64,000 bases of DNA from CAYVOV01 sp964453525 (lineage in GTDB: Bacteria; Chloroflexota; Dehalococcoidia; Dehalococcoidales; UBA2162): assembly GCA_964453525.1 (NCBI GenBank), contig CAYVOV010000005.1:104015-168014 (forward strand), in the 5' to 3' direction. Position numbers and translations under genes: made by a program. Below, piece by piece: positions 34,249-41,984 of the stretch; the stretch's first letter is position 1; each line of letters opens with the position of its first letter. The notes under the pieces were generated by a model that ran no database searches, was not told the DNA's origin, and worked only from the letters and a program-made list of their open reading frames with translations.

Positions 34249-34407
34249 GTCGTTGTAACTGTGCTCAATGGTGGAGTACAATCAGGTATATTATCATAAC
34301 TCAACCAGGTACCTGCCACCTGCAGCTTGAACCTGAATGCCTTTAACGCTCGCTGGATAGTACTCTTTACAGCGTGGGTGAAAATAACAGGACGAATGGA
34401 GGGAAGA

Positions 34408-35172
34408 ATGGAACTGGGACTTGAGGGTAAGGTAGCATTTGTAACCGGAACAGCCAGTCAAGTAGGTATGGGTAAGGCTATTTGTCTGTATCTGGCAAAA
34501 GAAGGATGTGATATTGTTTCAACTGATATAGACCTGGAGGGAGCGAAACAGACAGCGGATGAAGTTATTGCTTTGGGACGCAAGGCTATGGCTCTTAAAG
34601 CAGACGTGGTCAACGAGGATGAAGTAAATGAAGCAGTAAAAGCGGCGCTACAGGAATTCGGCAGGATAGATATATTGGTAAACACTGCCGGCTTGTCTGC
34701 CGGGGGTGGAGTGTCATTCCTTGAGTCAGGGATAAAAAATTGGCAAAAAGATATCGATGTTAACCTTTACGGGACGATGAATTGCTCAAAGGCAGTTCTT
34801 CCCGGAATGATTGAGCGTAAATACGGCAAGATTATCAATTTTACATCAATTGCGGCAAAAATAGGTCCGCTCGGTTCCTATGCTGCGGCTAAGGCAGGAG
34901 TATCAGTTATAACCAGGGGAATGGCGACACAGTATGGACCTGAGGGAATAAATGTGAATGCTGTATCACCAGGTGTGGTCCAGACCAAATTCTTTGCTAG
35001 TCTCGGAGACCGGGCTGCCCAGCTGTTCGAAGGAATGGCAGAGCGGGTGCCGATGAGAAGAATTCAGACGGTGGAGGATATAGCCTATGCTGTTGCCTTT
35101 TTAGCTTCGGATGTCTCCAGGAACATAACGGGTCAGACTCTTCACGTTGATAGCGGGCTGGTTATGCTATAA
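34408..35172 (+). CDS. Short-chain dehydrogenase/reductase
   Basis: 254 residues from ATG 34408, which has GGAGGGAAG upstream; longer readings from 34327 lack one. TGTASQVGMGKAICLYLAKEG is the cofactor loop in the less common TGxxxxxGMG form (landmark). STDIDLEGAKQ implies NAD, with NTAG near 88, Ser in NFTSIAA and Y-A-A-A-K. A classical fabG-like oxidoreductase of unknown substrate. Inside the segment framed by the 172-bp repeats. Confidence 0.9.
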   Translation: MELGLEGKVAFVTGTASQVGMGKAICLYLAKEGCDIVSTDIDLEGAKQTADEVIALGRKAMALKADVVNEDEVNEAVKAALQEFGRIDILVNTAGLSAGGGVSFLESGIKNWQKDIDVNLYGTMNCSKAVLPGMIERKYGKIINFTSIAAKIGPLGSYAAAKAGVSVITRGMATQYGPEGINVNAVSPGVVQTKFFASLGDRAAQLFEGMAERVPMRRIQTVEDIAYAVAFLASDVSRNITGQTLHVDSGLVML

Positions 35173-35589
35173 ATGGGCAGTTACATAGAAATCAATACGA
35201 AGTGATACCCGGCAAAGTTGAAAATACTATATATCGCCCGGTCATGTTTTTTCCTGGATAAACTCAGGTATCACATCGTTAATATCCTGCAATGATGTTT
35301 TATCCCGCTGGAATGCAGGCCCGGTGTTAAAAAAAGGGGGGGTTGGAGGATTTGAATCCTCCAACCCCCCCTTCACAAATTCACTGTTCCTGAACGACTT
35401 TAATTAATACTCCATTCCCAGCAGCATTTTCAGTCTCAGTTTGAGCATATCCCAGGTGCCAGTTTCTGAGAGATTATTTTCATGAAGGTGGCATCCTTAT
35501 CCTTGCAAGGTACCAGCACTTCCTCTTTCTGTAGCAGCTGGCTTGCTTCTTTATGTTTATAGCTAGATTTCTTTTTAAGTAGTTCGTTA
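35173..35589. other. Gap with hairpin, no gene supported
   Basis: About 415 bases between the SDR and the convergent monooxygenase gene. The one strong feature is the 17-bp-stem hairpin at 35336-35371. A 66-codon minus-strand frame at 35436-35636 overlaps the end of the monooxygenase gene and has no ribosome site or recognisable sequence, so it is not called. Confidence 0.5.
35336..35371 (-). terminator. Strong intrinsic terminator (minus strand)
   Basis: A perfect 17-bp stem (seven G, then TTGGAGGATT, pairing with AATCCTCCAA and seven C) around a two-base centre. On the minus strand it is followed by seven T, the hallmark of an intrinsic terminator, ending the transcript of the monooxygenase gene. 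On the plus strand the T-run is missing, so it is at best a weak stop for the SDR gene. Confidence 0.75.
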
Positions 35590-35874
35590 CTACGCTGAAA
35601 GTAACTCAAGTGTCTCAATTGACGATGGCTTAGCAAGAAGTGGTTCTATCTGTTGTGTTATTCTAGCCCTTTGTTCCGAAGCCTCCCATTTCTTCCAGTC
35701 TTCGAGTGTTCGCCAGGTACTTATTACGGTGATTGCTTGTCTATTGTCTGTGTTGATTAATGTTTCACCACTAATGTATCCTTGTTGCGGCAATGCTACC
35801 ATTCTAAGTTGCCTCAATAATTCTGCTATACTTTGTCCTTCTTTTACCTCTCGTTTTACTATTACTCTAATCAT
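35590..35874 (-). CDS. Antibiotic biosynthesis monooxygenase (ABM) family protein
   Basis: 94-residue dimeric alpha/beta-barrel protein. MIRVIVKREVKEGQSIAELL at the start and ISTWRTLEDWKKWEASEQR near residues 51-69 are typical of the ABM fold (haem-degrading, quinone-forming and related small oxygenases). Many members work without a cofactor. ATG at 35874 with GGAGGAAC upstream. On the opposite strand to its SDR and epimerase neighbours, inside the repeat-framed segment. The substrate is unknown. Confidence 0.85.
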   Translation of the reverse strand: MIRVIVKREVKEGQSIAELLRQLRMVALPQQGYISGETLINTDNRQAITVISTWRTLEDWKKWEASEQRARITQQIEPLLAKPSSIETLELLSA

Positions 35875-35930
35875 GATGTTCCTCCTGCATTAAACCTTTT
35901 AGCGCAGATGATTATATGCCAGATAAAAAT

Positions 35931-35962
35931 CAAAAACAAGGGACAGTCGAACTCTCTTTGAA
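35931..35962 (-). repeat. Diverged TTCGA-hairpin repeat (minus strand)
   Basis: Read on the minus strand: AAAGAGAGTTCGACTGTCCC then TTGTTTTTG. It matches the core GAGAGTTCGACTCTCCC and the TTGTTT tail of the family at 50.7-61.5 kb, but has a stem mismatch and lacks ATTGTTTCA at its front. It lies about 60 bases upstream of the ABM gene. Confidence 0.5.
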
Positions 35963-36057
35963 TCCATGCTATGTTTTATTTTGTGTTCCTGATAAATGAC
36001 CTTAGCTTGGAACTATCCTTCTCCATCACTGGATGGCTGGTACTAATATTCATGTGT

Positions 36058-36229
36058 ACGGTTCTTCTCAATCTTAGTTGGAGACCCTTCGACAAGCTCA
36101 GGGTGAGTGGGAATGCGTGCCGCTCATGGTGAGTAGTTAGCCTGTCCTGAGCGAAGCCGAAGGAAACCACAGCGGCGAAAGAAATATTGATATTCATTGT
36201 TGCCTGTACAACCATAATTAAGTAAAAGG
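36058..36229 (+). repeat. 172-bp direct repeat, right copy
   Basis: Partner of 33033-33204, same length and orientation, ending ATAATTAAGTAAAAGG. It lies in the 650-base gap (35875-36523) before the uroporphyrinogen-decarboxylase-like gene; apart from it and the diverged hairpin at 35931 the gap is AT-rich and holds no gene that I can support. Confidence 0.85.
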
Positions 36230-36523
36230 ATGTGTACTGACGGCTTGATAACAGGGAAGCAATTAGCTTAAGTTTCCCCTTATCAATCTTATAAGCGCCT
36301 CACTCTCTTCTTCAATTTTGCTAATTATTTTTTTTTGGGCTGTGAATGGAAAAATGAATTATAATTATAGCCCGAACCGCAAACAAATAAGTTATAAACA
36401 TGTAAACGTTGACTTCTTAAATCTGGCAAACTAGAATTATCTGATTGTTAAACGCAACTGCGGGTTGAGGTTCGACCTTAATAGTCAGGTAACTAAAAAT
36501 CTAGTTTTTGGGAGAATAGGTAA

Positions 36524-37858
36524 ATGGAGAATCAATGGGTAAATCTTACGCCGGAAGAAAAAAGAGAGGAAAGGTTTAAGAAGTGGCTTGTTCCGCCTGA
36601 TGTTGATTTCTCCAGCTCAGAAGCCGGGAAAGCCTACTATTCAAGATTAAAAAGGTTAATAGATGCCTACAGAATGAAAGAACCCGACAGGGTTCCGGTT
36701 TCACTACCGGTAGGTAATTTCCCGGCCTATTACGCAGGTACCAACTTTAAAACAGTGATGTATGACTATGACGAACTCTACAGGGCATGGAGAAAGTATC
36801 TCGGCGAATTTGAGATGGATACCTATATGGCCCCGGCTATGGTGCTCCCCGGCAGAGTATATGACCTGCTCGATTACAGGGGCTATCATTGGCCGGGCCA
36901 TGGCTTGCCTGATAATGCCACCGGGCACCAGTTTGTCGAGGATGAGTACATGATGGCTGATGAGTATGACAGTCTGATTAAAAATCCTTCGGATTTCTGG
37001 ATGAGAACCTATATGCCTCGAATCTTCGGATTGTTTGAGCCGTTCAAGGACCTGCGGTCTTTGACAGATATATGGGAATTACCAAGCGCATATTTTATGC
37101 CGTTTTCAGGTGACGACCTCCAGGAAACTCTTCGTGGACTGCTGGAGATTGGAACTGAGCTCGGTAAGTGGTCGGACGTTGTCGTCAAATGCAGCCAAGA
37201 GGCTACGAAAGCTGGAGTTCCAGGCTCGATGCGCGGAAGTCTGGCAAAAGCACCTTTTGATACCATCGGTGATACGCTAAGGGGTACCCGCGGCATAATG
37301 CTGGACATGTACCGGCAGCCCGGGAAGCTGCTGGAGGCTATCGATGTGATAACAGACCTCACGATTGATTCTACAATATCTGCAATTAACAATACTGACG
37401 GTGCAATGGTATTGTTTGTGTTACACAAAGGCGCCGATGGGTTTTTATCAACCGAGCAGTTTGACAGGTTCTATTGGCCTTCTCTGCGGAAAGTTATCCT
37501 GGCCCTGATTGATGAGGGTATACTGCCGGTACTTTTTGCCGAGGGGAGCTATATGGATCGTATTGAGGGGTGTAACGAGTTTCCTGAGGGGGCTGTTAGC
37601 TGGCTATTCGATAAAACGGATATGGCTTATGCAAAGAAGGTCCTCGGTGATACGTGCAGCATCTCCGGAAATGTACCTACATCGCTACTGACAACCGGCA
37701 CATCCGAGGAGGTTAAGGAGTACTGCAAGAAATTGATTGAAGTCTGTGCTCCCGGTGGTGGTTATATACTGGCTGGTGGTGCCAATATCGACACGGGAAA
37801 GCCGGAGAACTTGCGAGCCATGATGGAAGCGGCTAAAGAGTACGGTGTTTATAAATAA
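36524..37858 (+). CDS. Uroporphyrinogen decarboxylase-like (URO-D superfamily) protein
   Basis: 444-residue TIM-barrel protein. Family marks: REPDRVPVSLPVGNF-like segment (EPDRVPVS near residue 55), long middle helices, FLSTEQFDRFYWPSLRKVI near 308 and GGYILAGGANIDTGKPENL near 415 (landmarks). It lacks an obvious corrinoid-binding part. The superfamily includes haem-pathway URO-D and the corrinoid methyltransferases MtaA/CmuA; the length and divergence favour a methyltransferase-type or unknown role over haem synthesis. ATG at 36524 with GGGAG upstream. It stands alone, followed by a clear hairpin. Confidence 0.85.
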   Translation: MENQWVNLTPEEKREERFKKWLVPPDVDFSSSEAGKAYYSRLKRLIDAYRMKEPDRVPVSLPVGNFPAYYAGTNFKTVMYDYDELYRAWRKYLGEFEMDTYMAPAMVLPGRVYDLLDYRGYHWPGHGLPDNATGHQFVEDEYMMADEYDSLIKNPSDFWMRTYMPRIFGLFEPFKDLRSLTDIWELPSAYFMPFSGDDLQETLRGLLEIGTELGKWSDVVVKCSQEATKAGVPGSMRGSLAKAPFDTIGDTLRGTRGIMLDMYRQPGKLLEAIDVITDLTIDSTISAINNTDGAMVLFVLHKGADGFLSTEQFDRFYWPSLRKVILALIDEGILPVLFAEGSYMDRIEGCNEFPEGAVSWLFDKTDMAYAKKVLGDTCSISGNVPTSLLTTGTSEEVKEYCKKLIEVCAPGGGYILAGGANIDTGKPENLRAMMEAAKEYGVYK

Positions 37859-37926
37859 AAGTGTTCAGGTGTAAATGAAGCACTGCAAATATATACAAAA
37901 ACATTCTAGGTATTGACAACATAACA

Positions 37927-37962
37927 AAATTGGGTAATGGGTCAATTTGAATTACCCAATTT
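37927..37962 (+). terminator. Hairpin terminator after the URO-D-like gene
   Basis: AAATTGGGTAAT (37927-37938) pairs perfectly with ATTACCCAATTT (37951-37962), with a 12-base loop, followed by TAATAGG. It is 68 bases after the URO-D-like stop. The stem is AT-rich and the T-run is short, so efficiency is uncertain. Confidence 0.55.
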
Positions 37963-37988
37963 TAATAGGATTTATGAGACTAAGGGTA

Positions 37989-38017
37989 TTGACAAATGCA
38001 TATATATAATGCATAAT
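37989..38017 (+). promoter_or_regulatory. Promoter/operator of the toxin-antitoxin pair
   Basis: TTGACA (37989-37994), 17 bases, CATAAT (38012-38017). Between and over these boxes lie two ATGCAT words (37996-38001 and 38009-38014) in an AT-rich symmetric arrangement. This is where a ribbon-helix-helix antitoxin would sit to shut off its own promoter. A run of ACTTAC-like repeats (38021-38075) follows in the leader. Confidence 0.55.
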
Positions 38018-38092
38018 ACAGTTACTTACTCACTTACTTAATAACTTACATATTTAATTACATACTTATTATATTTTTAAAAGGAGATTGTA

Positions 38093-38335
38093 ATGGCTAC
38101 TCAAATGATAAGACTATCTGCGACTGTTCCCAAATACATTGTTGATGAAGCTGATGAGATAGCTAATGCAAACAAAGTAAGCCGCAGCCAACTAATATCA
38201 GCATGTTTAACTGAGCTGATTCAAAAAAGAAAGAAAGAGCTCCTAGCAGAAGGGTACAAGGCTATGGCTCGGGAGCATAGTGAATTTGCCACTATCGTAG
38301 AAGATGCTGCCAGAGAGGTATTACCTAATTGGTAA
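38093..38335 (+). CDS. Ribbon-helix-helix antitoxin (MazE-type)
   Basis: 80 residues. IRLSATVPKYIVDEADEIANANKVSRSQLISACLTELIQK is a typical ribbon-helix-helix DNA-binding start (landmark, residues 6-45), and the acidic C-terminal part would wrap the toxin. ATG at 38093 with AAGGAG seven bases upstream. Its stop overlaps the start of the toxin gene. It probably neutralises the toxin and represses their shared promoter. Confidence 0.88.
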   Translation: MATQMIRLSATVPKYIVDEADEIANANKVSRSQLISACLTELIQKRKKELLAEGYKAMAREHSEFATIVEDAAREVLPNW

Positions 38336-38676
38336 AAAGGGGGGAAATATATTGGGTAGACTGGGGTAGAGGTGTAGGTAGCGAACAATCAGGACTCAGA
38401 CCGGCCCTGATAATACAAAATGATACTGGGAATGAGTATAGCCCCAATACAATAATCGCATCTCTTACTTCTGCACCTAACAAACCTTACCCATTCCTAG
38501 TGTTATTTACGCCAAGAGAAAGCGGTTTGAATAAAAATGGTGCAATTGATTTAGCATCAATAATGACGATAAGCAAAGAAAGACTTGGCGAAAAGTGTGG
38601 TGAATTAAATGCCACTAAAATGCAAGAAGTAGATGCAGCTCTAGCGGTAAGTTTAGGGCTAGAAAATCCAAGTTAA
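38329..38676 (+). CDS. MazF/PemK-family mRNA-cleaving toxin
   Basis: 115 residues with the family's RGEIYWVDWGRGVGSEQSGLRPALIIQND (landmark, residues 4-32), then PNTIIASLTS and a conserved Arg/Ser-rich sheet. Such toxins cut mRNA at short sequences and stop growth when the antitoxin is lost. Start is TTG 38329, overlapping the antitoxin's last codons by seven bases. Complete, with no sign of decay. The AT-rich DNA here contrasts with the GC-richer genes before it, fitting horizontal gain. Confidence 0.92.
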   Translation: MVKRGEIYWVDWGRGVGSEQSGLRPALIIQNDTGNEYSPNTIIASLTSAPNKPYPFLVLFTPRESGLNKNGAIDLASIMTISKERLGEKCGELNATKMQEVDAALAVSLGLENPS

Positions 38677-38794
38677 TAACTACTGATATAACGAATGCAA
38701 TAAAATATGTGTACGAATCACCGAGCAGAAATTCCTGTATTTTCAAACGAAAAAAATTAGATAAACCTGAGTCCAAGGATAATTTGGCACTCGG

Positions 38795-40042
38795 CTAATC
38801 CAGCTTACTTATTCGGGGAACAAAGATTAATGCTATTAAAGAAAGTAAGATAAGAATCATTGCCAAGCCCCCGATTGCCCACTGTATCCCCATTATTTCT
38901 GAAATCAGCCCTGCAATGAAGGTACTAAAACTCATCAAACTGAATTGCGTCAAAAGTATGCTCATCACTCGTCCCCTGTATTCATCTTCTACATAGTGTT
39001 GAATAAGGGTATTAGCTAGTGTCATCCCCGCAGTCTGCCCCAGACCGACAAAAGCAATCAGAAATATAGAGAGATACCAGAAACTTGAGAAAGAGAATGC
39101 AGCTAAAGCCAAGCCCAGAAGGAGGCCTGAGACCAGCATCATGAATCCTCTTTTCTTGTTTGGCAATGAGGCCAGAGCTAGAGAGCCGACGATAGCACCC
39201 CCACCAGACACACTCATCAACACTCCCATTCCGGTTGCCCCAACCTTCAGGATATCTTCGGTGAATACCGGTAGTAGCTGCATGAATGGCATTGCGAGGA
39301 CAATCGCCGAGAGTGCGAAGACCAGGACGAGGAGTATTGTCGTTTCGTGCCGGATATAGGTGAGGCCAGCTTTTATACTGGTCAGAGCCCCTTCACCACG
39401 GCTGCCTGCAACTCTGGACCTCGGCAGAAAAAGGACAAAGATACCGGATATAAGATACAGGACAGTGGTGGTATAATAGACAGCCTCGAAGCCAAAAGCA
39501 TCAATAAGGAAGCCGGTAATCGCCGGGGCAAAAAGGCGTAGAGTATTCATGCCCATCGAGCCCAGAGATATAGCATTCATCAATTCCTCACCACTGACAA
39601 TCTCATAGATAATGGCCTGACGTGATGGCATCATTAGACCCATAACTACACCCTGGAATAACGAAGACAATACCAGTATCCACCATGAGCTAGTATTATC
39701 AGCATTGAGGTATCCTGTAGTTAACGGAACGGCAACGCCGAGAGAGACTAATGCAGACCCTGCCTGACCGATGAGCAGTACATTTTTCTTCGGCATTCTA
39801 TCGGCTATAACTCCACCAAAGAGTGATAGAAAGAGCATGGGTATGGCGTGGGCTAAAGATATCGCTCCTAATATGGCTGCTGAGCCAGTCAGTCGATAGA
39901 TGAGCAATGAACGAGTCATCATTTGCATGTTCATGGCAGCCATTTGCCCTAATAGACTGCCAAAATAGAGGCGGTAGACAGGATTCTTGAAAGAGCGGAA
40001 AGTCTGAAGGCGCACAGAGGTTCTATCCCTGCTGGGCTCCAT
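38795..40042 (-). CDS. Major facilitator superfamily exporter
   Basis: 415 residues from ATG 40042, which follows AGGTGGGGAA; a GTG at 40078 is the other option. Twelve hydrophobic helices. Features of the enterobactin-exporter/MFS_3 type: FRSFKNPVYRLYFGSLLGQM at the start, GGVIADRMPKKNVL in loop 2-3 and RGRVMSI before the last helices. Likely a drug or siderophore exporter. A second MFS gene with the same general layout lies at 41985, on the other side of the arabinofuranosidase gene. Confidence 0.88.
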   Translation of the reverse strand: MEPSRDRTSVRLQTFRSFKNPVYRLYFGSLLGQMAAMNMQMMTRSLLIYRLTGSAAILGAISLAHAIPMLFLSLFGGVIADRMPKKNVLLIGQAGSALVSLGVAVPLTTGYLNADNTSSWWILVLSSLFQGVVMGLMMPSRQAIIYEIVSGEELMNAISLGSMGMNTLRLFAPAITGFLIDAFGFEAVYYTTTVLYLISGIFVLFLPRSRVAGSRGEGALTSIKAGLTYIRHETTILLVLVFALSAIVLAMPFMQLLPVFTEDILKVGATGMGVLMSVSGGGAIVGSLALASLPNKKRGFMMLVSGLLLGLALAAFSFSSFWYLSIFLIAFVGLGQTAGMTLANTLIQHYVEDEYRGRVMSILLTQFSLMSFSTFIAGLISEIMGIQWAIGGLAMILILLSLIALIFVPRISKLD

Positions 40043-40184
40043 TTCCCCACCTCTGTACCCCCCAATGTTACCATTCACTGAGTTACTCCATTACTCTCGA
40101 TGATAAAAATCAATCTCCTTAATAATCCAATATATATATGATGAAAAATTAGATATCCTGCACTAAAAGACTAAATGCCATATT

Positions 40185-41663
40185 TCACCTGATGCCAAAT
40201 ACCAGAGCGGTTACCGAGTGAGGTTCGAATGCAAAGGTCGTGGATTGACCTTTAGCGGCGTGGGCTTCTTCCTTAGTTACTACCATGTTGGGTGTGTTAA
40301 AAGTATTTTCAGATTTAATATCCGGCCCGTTTATTGTTAACGCCCTGATATTTCCGTCAAAGTTGCCGCTAGTCAATAAAATCTGTGTTTCCATAGCTTC
40401 TGAAAGGCTCCTGTTTACTACGTACAGCACCAATTGTCTATATGACTCATCGATAGTCGCTGAGACATCCAGTGTACGCACTCCGGAATATTCTCCGCCA
40501 TCAAATGTTTCTCCCTGCCACCACACGTCAAGTGCTATCTGACCACAGGTAGAACTATAAAGCTCGAAGGGATAAAAAATCGTCTGTAATACCATATCAT
40601 CCGGGCTGGTGAAAATAGGTGCGATTACATTTACAATCTGGGCAATGTTTGCCATTCTTACCGAGCGGGCATGGCGAATAAAGGTATTGAAGTGCATAGC
40701 CACAACCAGTGCATCCTCGAGATTGTATATTTCCTCCAGCTTGTTTTCACTGGGTACTCCGCCGTATTTCCGGTGAGTGCGGTACCAGACATTCCATTCA
40801 TCTACGGCAATCGGTATTGGGTGCCTGATATTTCTCTCCAGGCAAAGCGCCCGGATAATGCCTTCATACGAATTAAGACGCTGGTCAAATAACTCTGATA
40901 CCGCCATATAGGCGTGAAAGTCGTTGTGCGGATTACCCACGTACCAGTGCAGTGCCATATAATCTATGAGTTCGCTTGCCTGTTCCATTAACAGCTGGGC
41001 ACGCTCGATTATATCTCCCTCCCATAGTGAGACTGCTGAGGCAATGAGCTTTATATCGGGGTCAACCCACTTCATTACCTTGCCGAACTCGGTAAAAGCG
41101 CGGGCGTATTCCTGTGGCGTCTTGTAGCCGATTTGCCAGGGGCCGTCTACCTCGTTTCCAATACTCCAGTACTTCACGCCGTGGGGATTTTCATACCCGT
41201 GTTCACGGCGAAGTTTGACAAGAGAAGAACCTGTGGTGCCATTGCAGTATTCCACCCAGTCGCGGGCTTCTCTGATATCACCATCACCGCAATTAACTAC
41301 AAGGTAGGGCTCGGATTTTAACCTGCGGCAGAAGTTAATGAACTCGTTGGTGCCGAAGTGGTTGGTATCGATAGCCTGCCAGGCGAGGTCGGTGCGTACC
41401 GGACGCTCCGAAAAAGGCCCTACTCCGTCCATCCACCGGTAACCGGATACGAAGTTGCCTCCCGGATAGCGTATGACGGGTAGTTGCAGACGTTCGAGAG
41501 CTGCAAGCACGTCCTTGCGCAGTCCGTGCTCATCGGCGAAAGGCGAGTCCGGATCGAAAATACCGCCATAAATACACCTTCCGAGGTGTTCGGCAAATCC
41601 GCCGAAGATGTTGCGGTCGATATCGCTGATAACGCGGTCAGGGTCTATCTTTATCAGGTTCAT
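40185..41663 (-). CDS. abfA: Alpha-L-arabinofuranosidase (GH51)
   Basis: 492-residue glycoside hydrolase that frees terminal arabinofuranose from plant polysaccharides or their oligomers. Acid/base E171 in SIGNEVDGPW and nucleophile E289 in AVDEWNVWYRTH; VIRYPGGNFVSGYRW near residue 62 is the family signature. No signal peptide, so it works inside the cell on imported oligosaccharides. It is the only sugar-degrading gene here and lies between two MFS genes, suggesting a separate acquisition. ATG at 41663. Confidence 0.95.
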   Translation of the reverse strand: MNLIKIDPDRVISDIDRNIFGGFAEHLGRCIYGGIFDPDSPFADEHGLRKDVLAALERLQLPVIRYPGGNFVSGYRWMDGVGPFSERPVRTDLAWQAIDTNHFGTNEFINFCRRLKSEPYLVVNCGDGDIREARDWVEYCNGTTGSSLVKLRREHGYENPHGVKYWSIGNEVDGPWQIGYKTPQEYARAFTEFGKVMKWVDPDIKLIASAVSLWEGDIIERAQLLMEQASELIDYMALHWYVGNPHNDFHAYMAVSELFDQRLNSYEGIIRALCLERNIRHPIPIAVDEWNVWYRTHRKYGGVPSENKLEEIYNLEDALVVAMHFNTFIRHARSVRMANIAQIVNVIAPIFTSPDDMVLQTIFYPFELYSSTCGQIALDVWWQGETFDGGEYSGVRTLDVSATIDESYRQLVLYVVNRSLSEAMETQILLTSGNFDGNIRALTINGPDIKSENTFNTPNMVVTKEEAHAAKGQSTTFAFEPHSVTALVFGIR

Positions 41664-41984
41664 TTCATATTCATCCCTGCATATTGGTTGTGCGGTACAG
41701 AAAGGATATCACGCCTGCATATATCCGTCAAAAGCCGCTGATTAGAAGAATAATATGCCTTATTCGAATTTATTCTTCAGGTTAGGCTATAATATTTCTG
41801 TTTAATCTGTCACTCAATCTGTTAGCTCGAAAATTTGAAAAGACCTCCTGTGAAGTCCCTATGTCACCAATAATACCAGAGGGGGTAAGCTATCGAACAG
41901 ATAGTTGTACTGGCCGTTGGTCAGATTCAAGGTGTGTTTCGTCTAAAAATATGGTACTGTTAAGCAATATAAGAAAGGTAACCT
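41664..41984. other. Divergent gap, possible promoter only
   Basis: 321 bases between the arabinofuranosidase and the second MFS gene. A TATAAT (41791-41796, inside GGCTATAATATTTCTG) is a candidate -10 box on the plus strand, nearly 190 bases before the MFS ATG; I see no good -35. No gene, repeat or RNA is recognised. Confidence 0.35.

Noticed and set aside
35336..35371. Long palindrome as an origin, attachment site or tRNA-like element
   Set aside because: The minus-strand run of seven T directly after the stem makes an intrinsic terminator the simpler explanation.
38021..38075. ACTTA repeats as a CRISPR array
   Set aside because: The words are 5-6 bases with irregular short gaps; there are no 23-47 base repeats with unique spacers and no cas genes.
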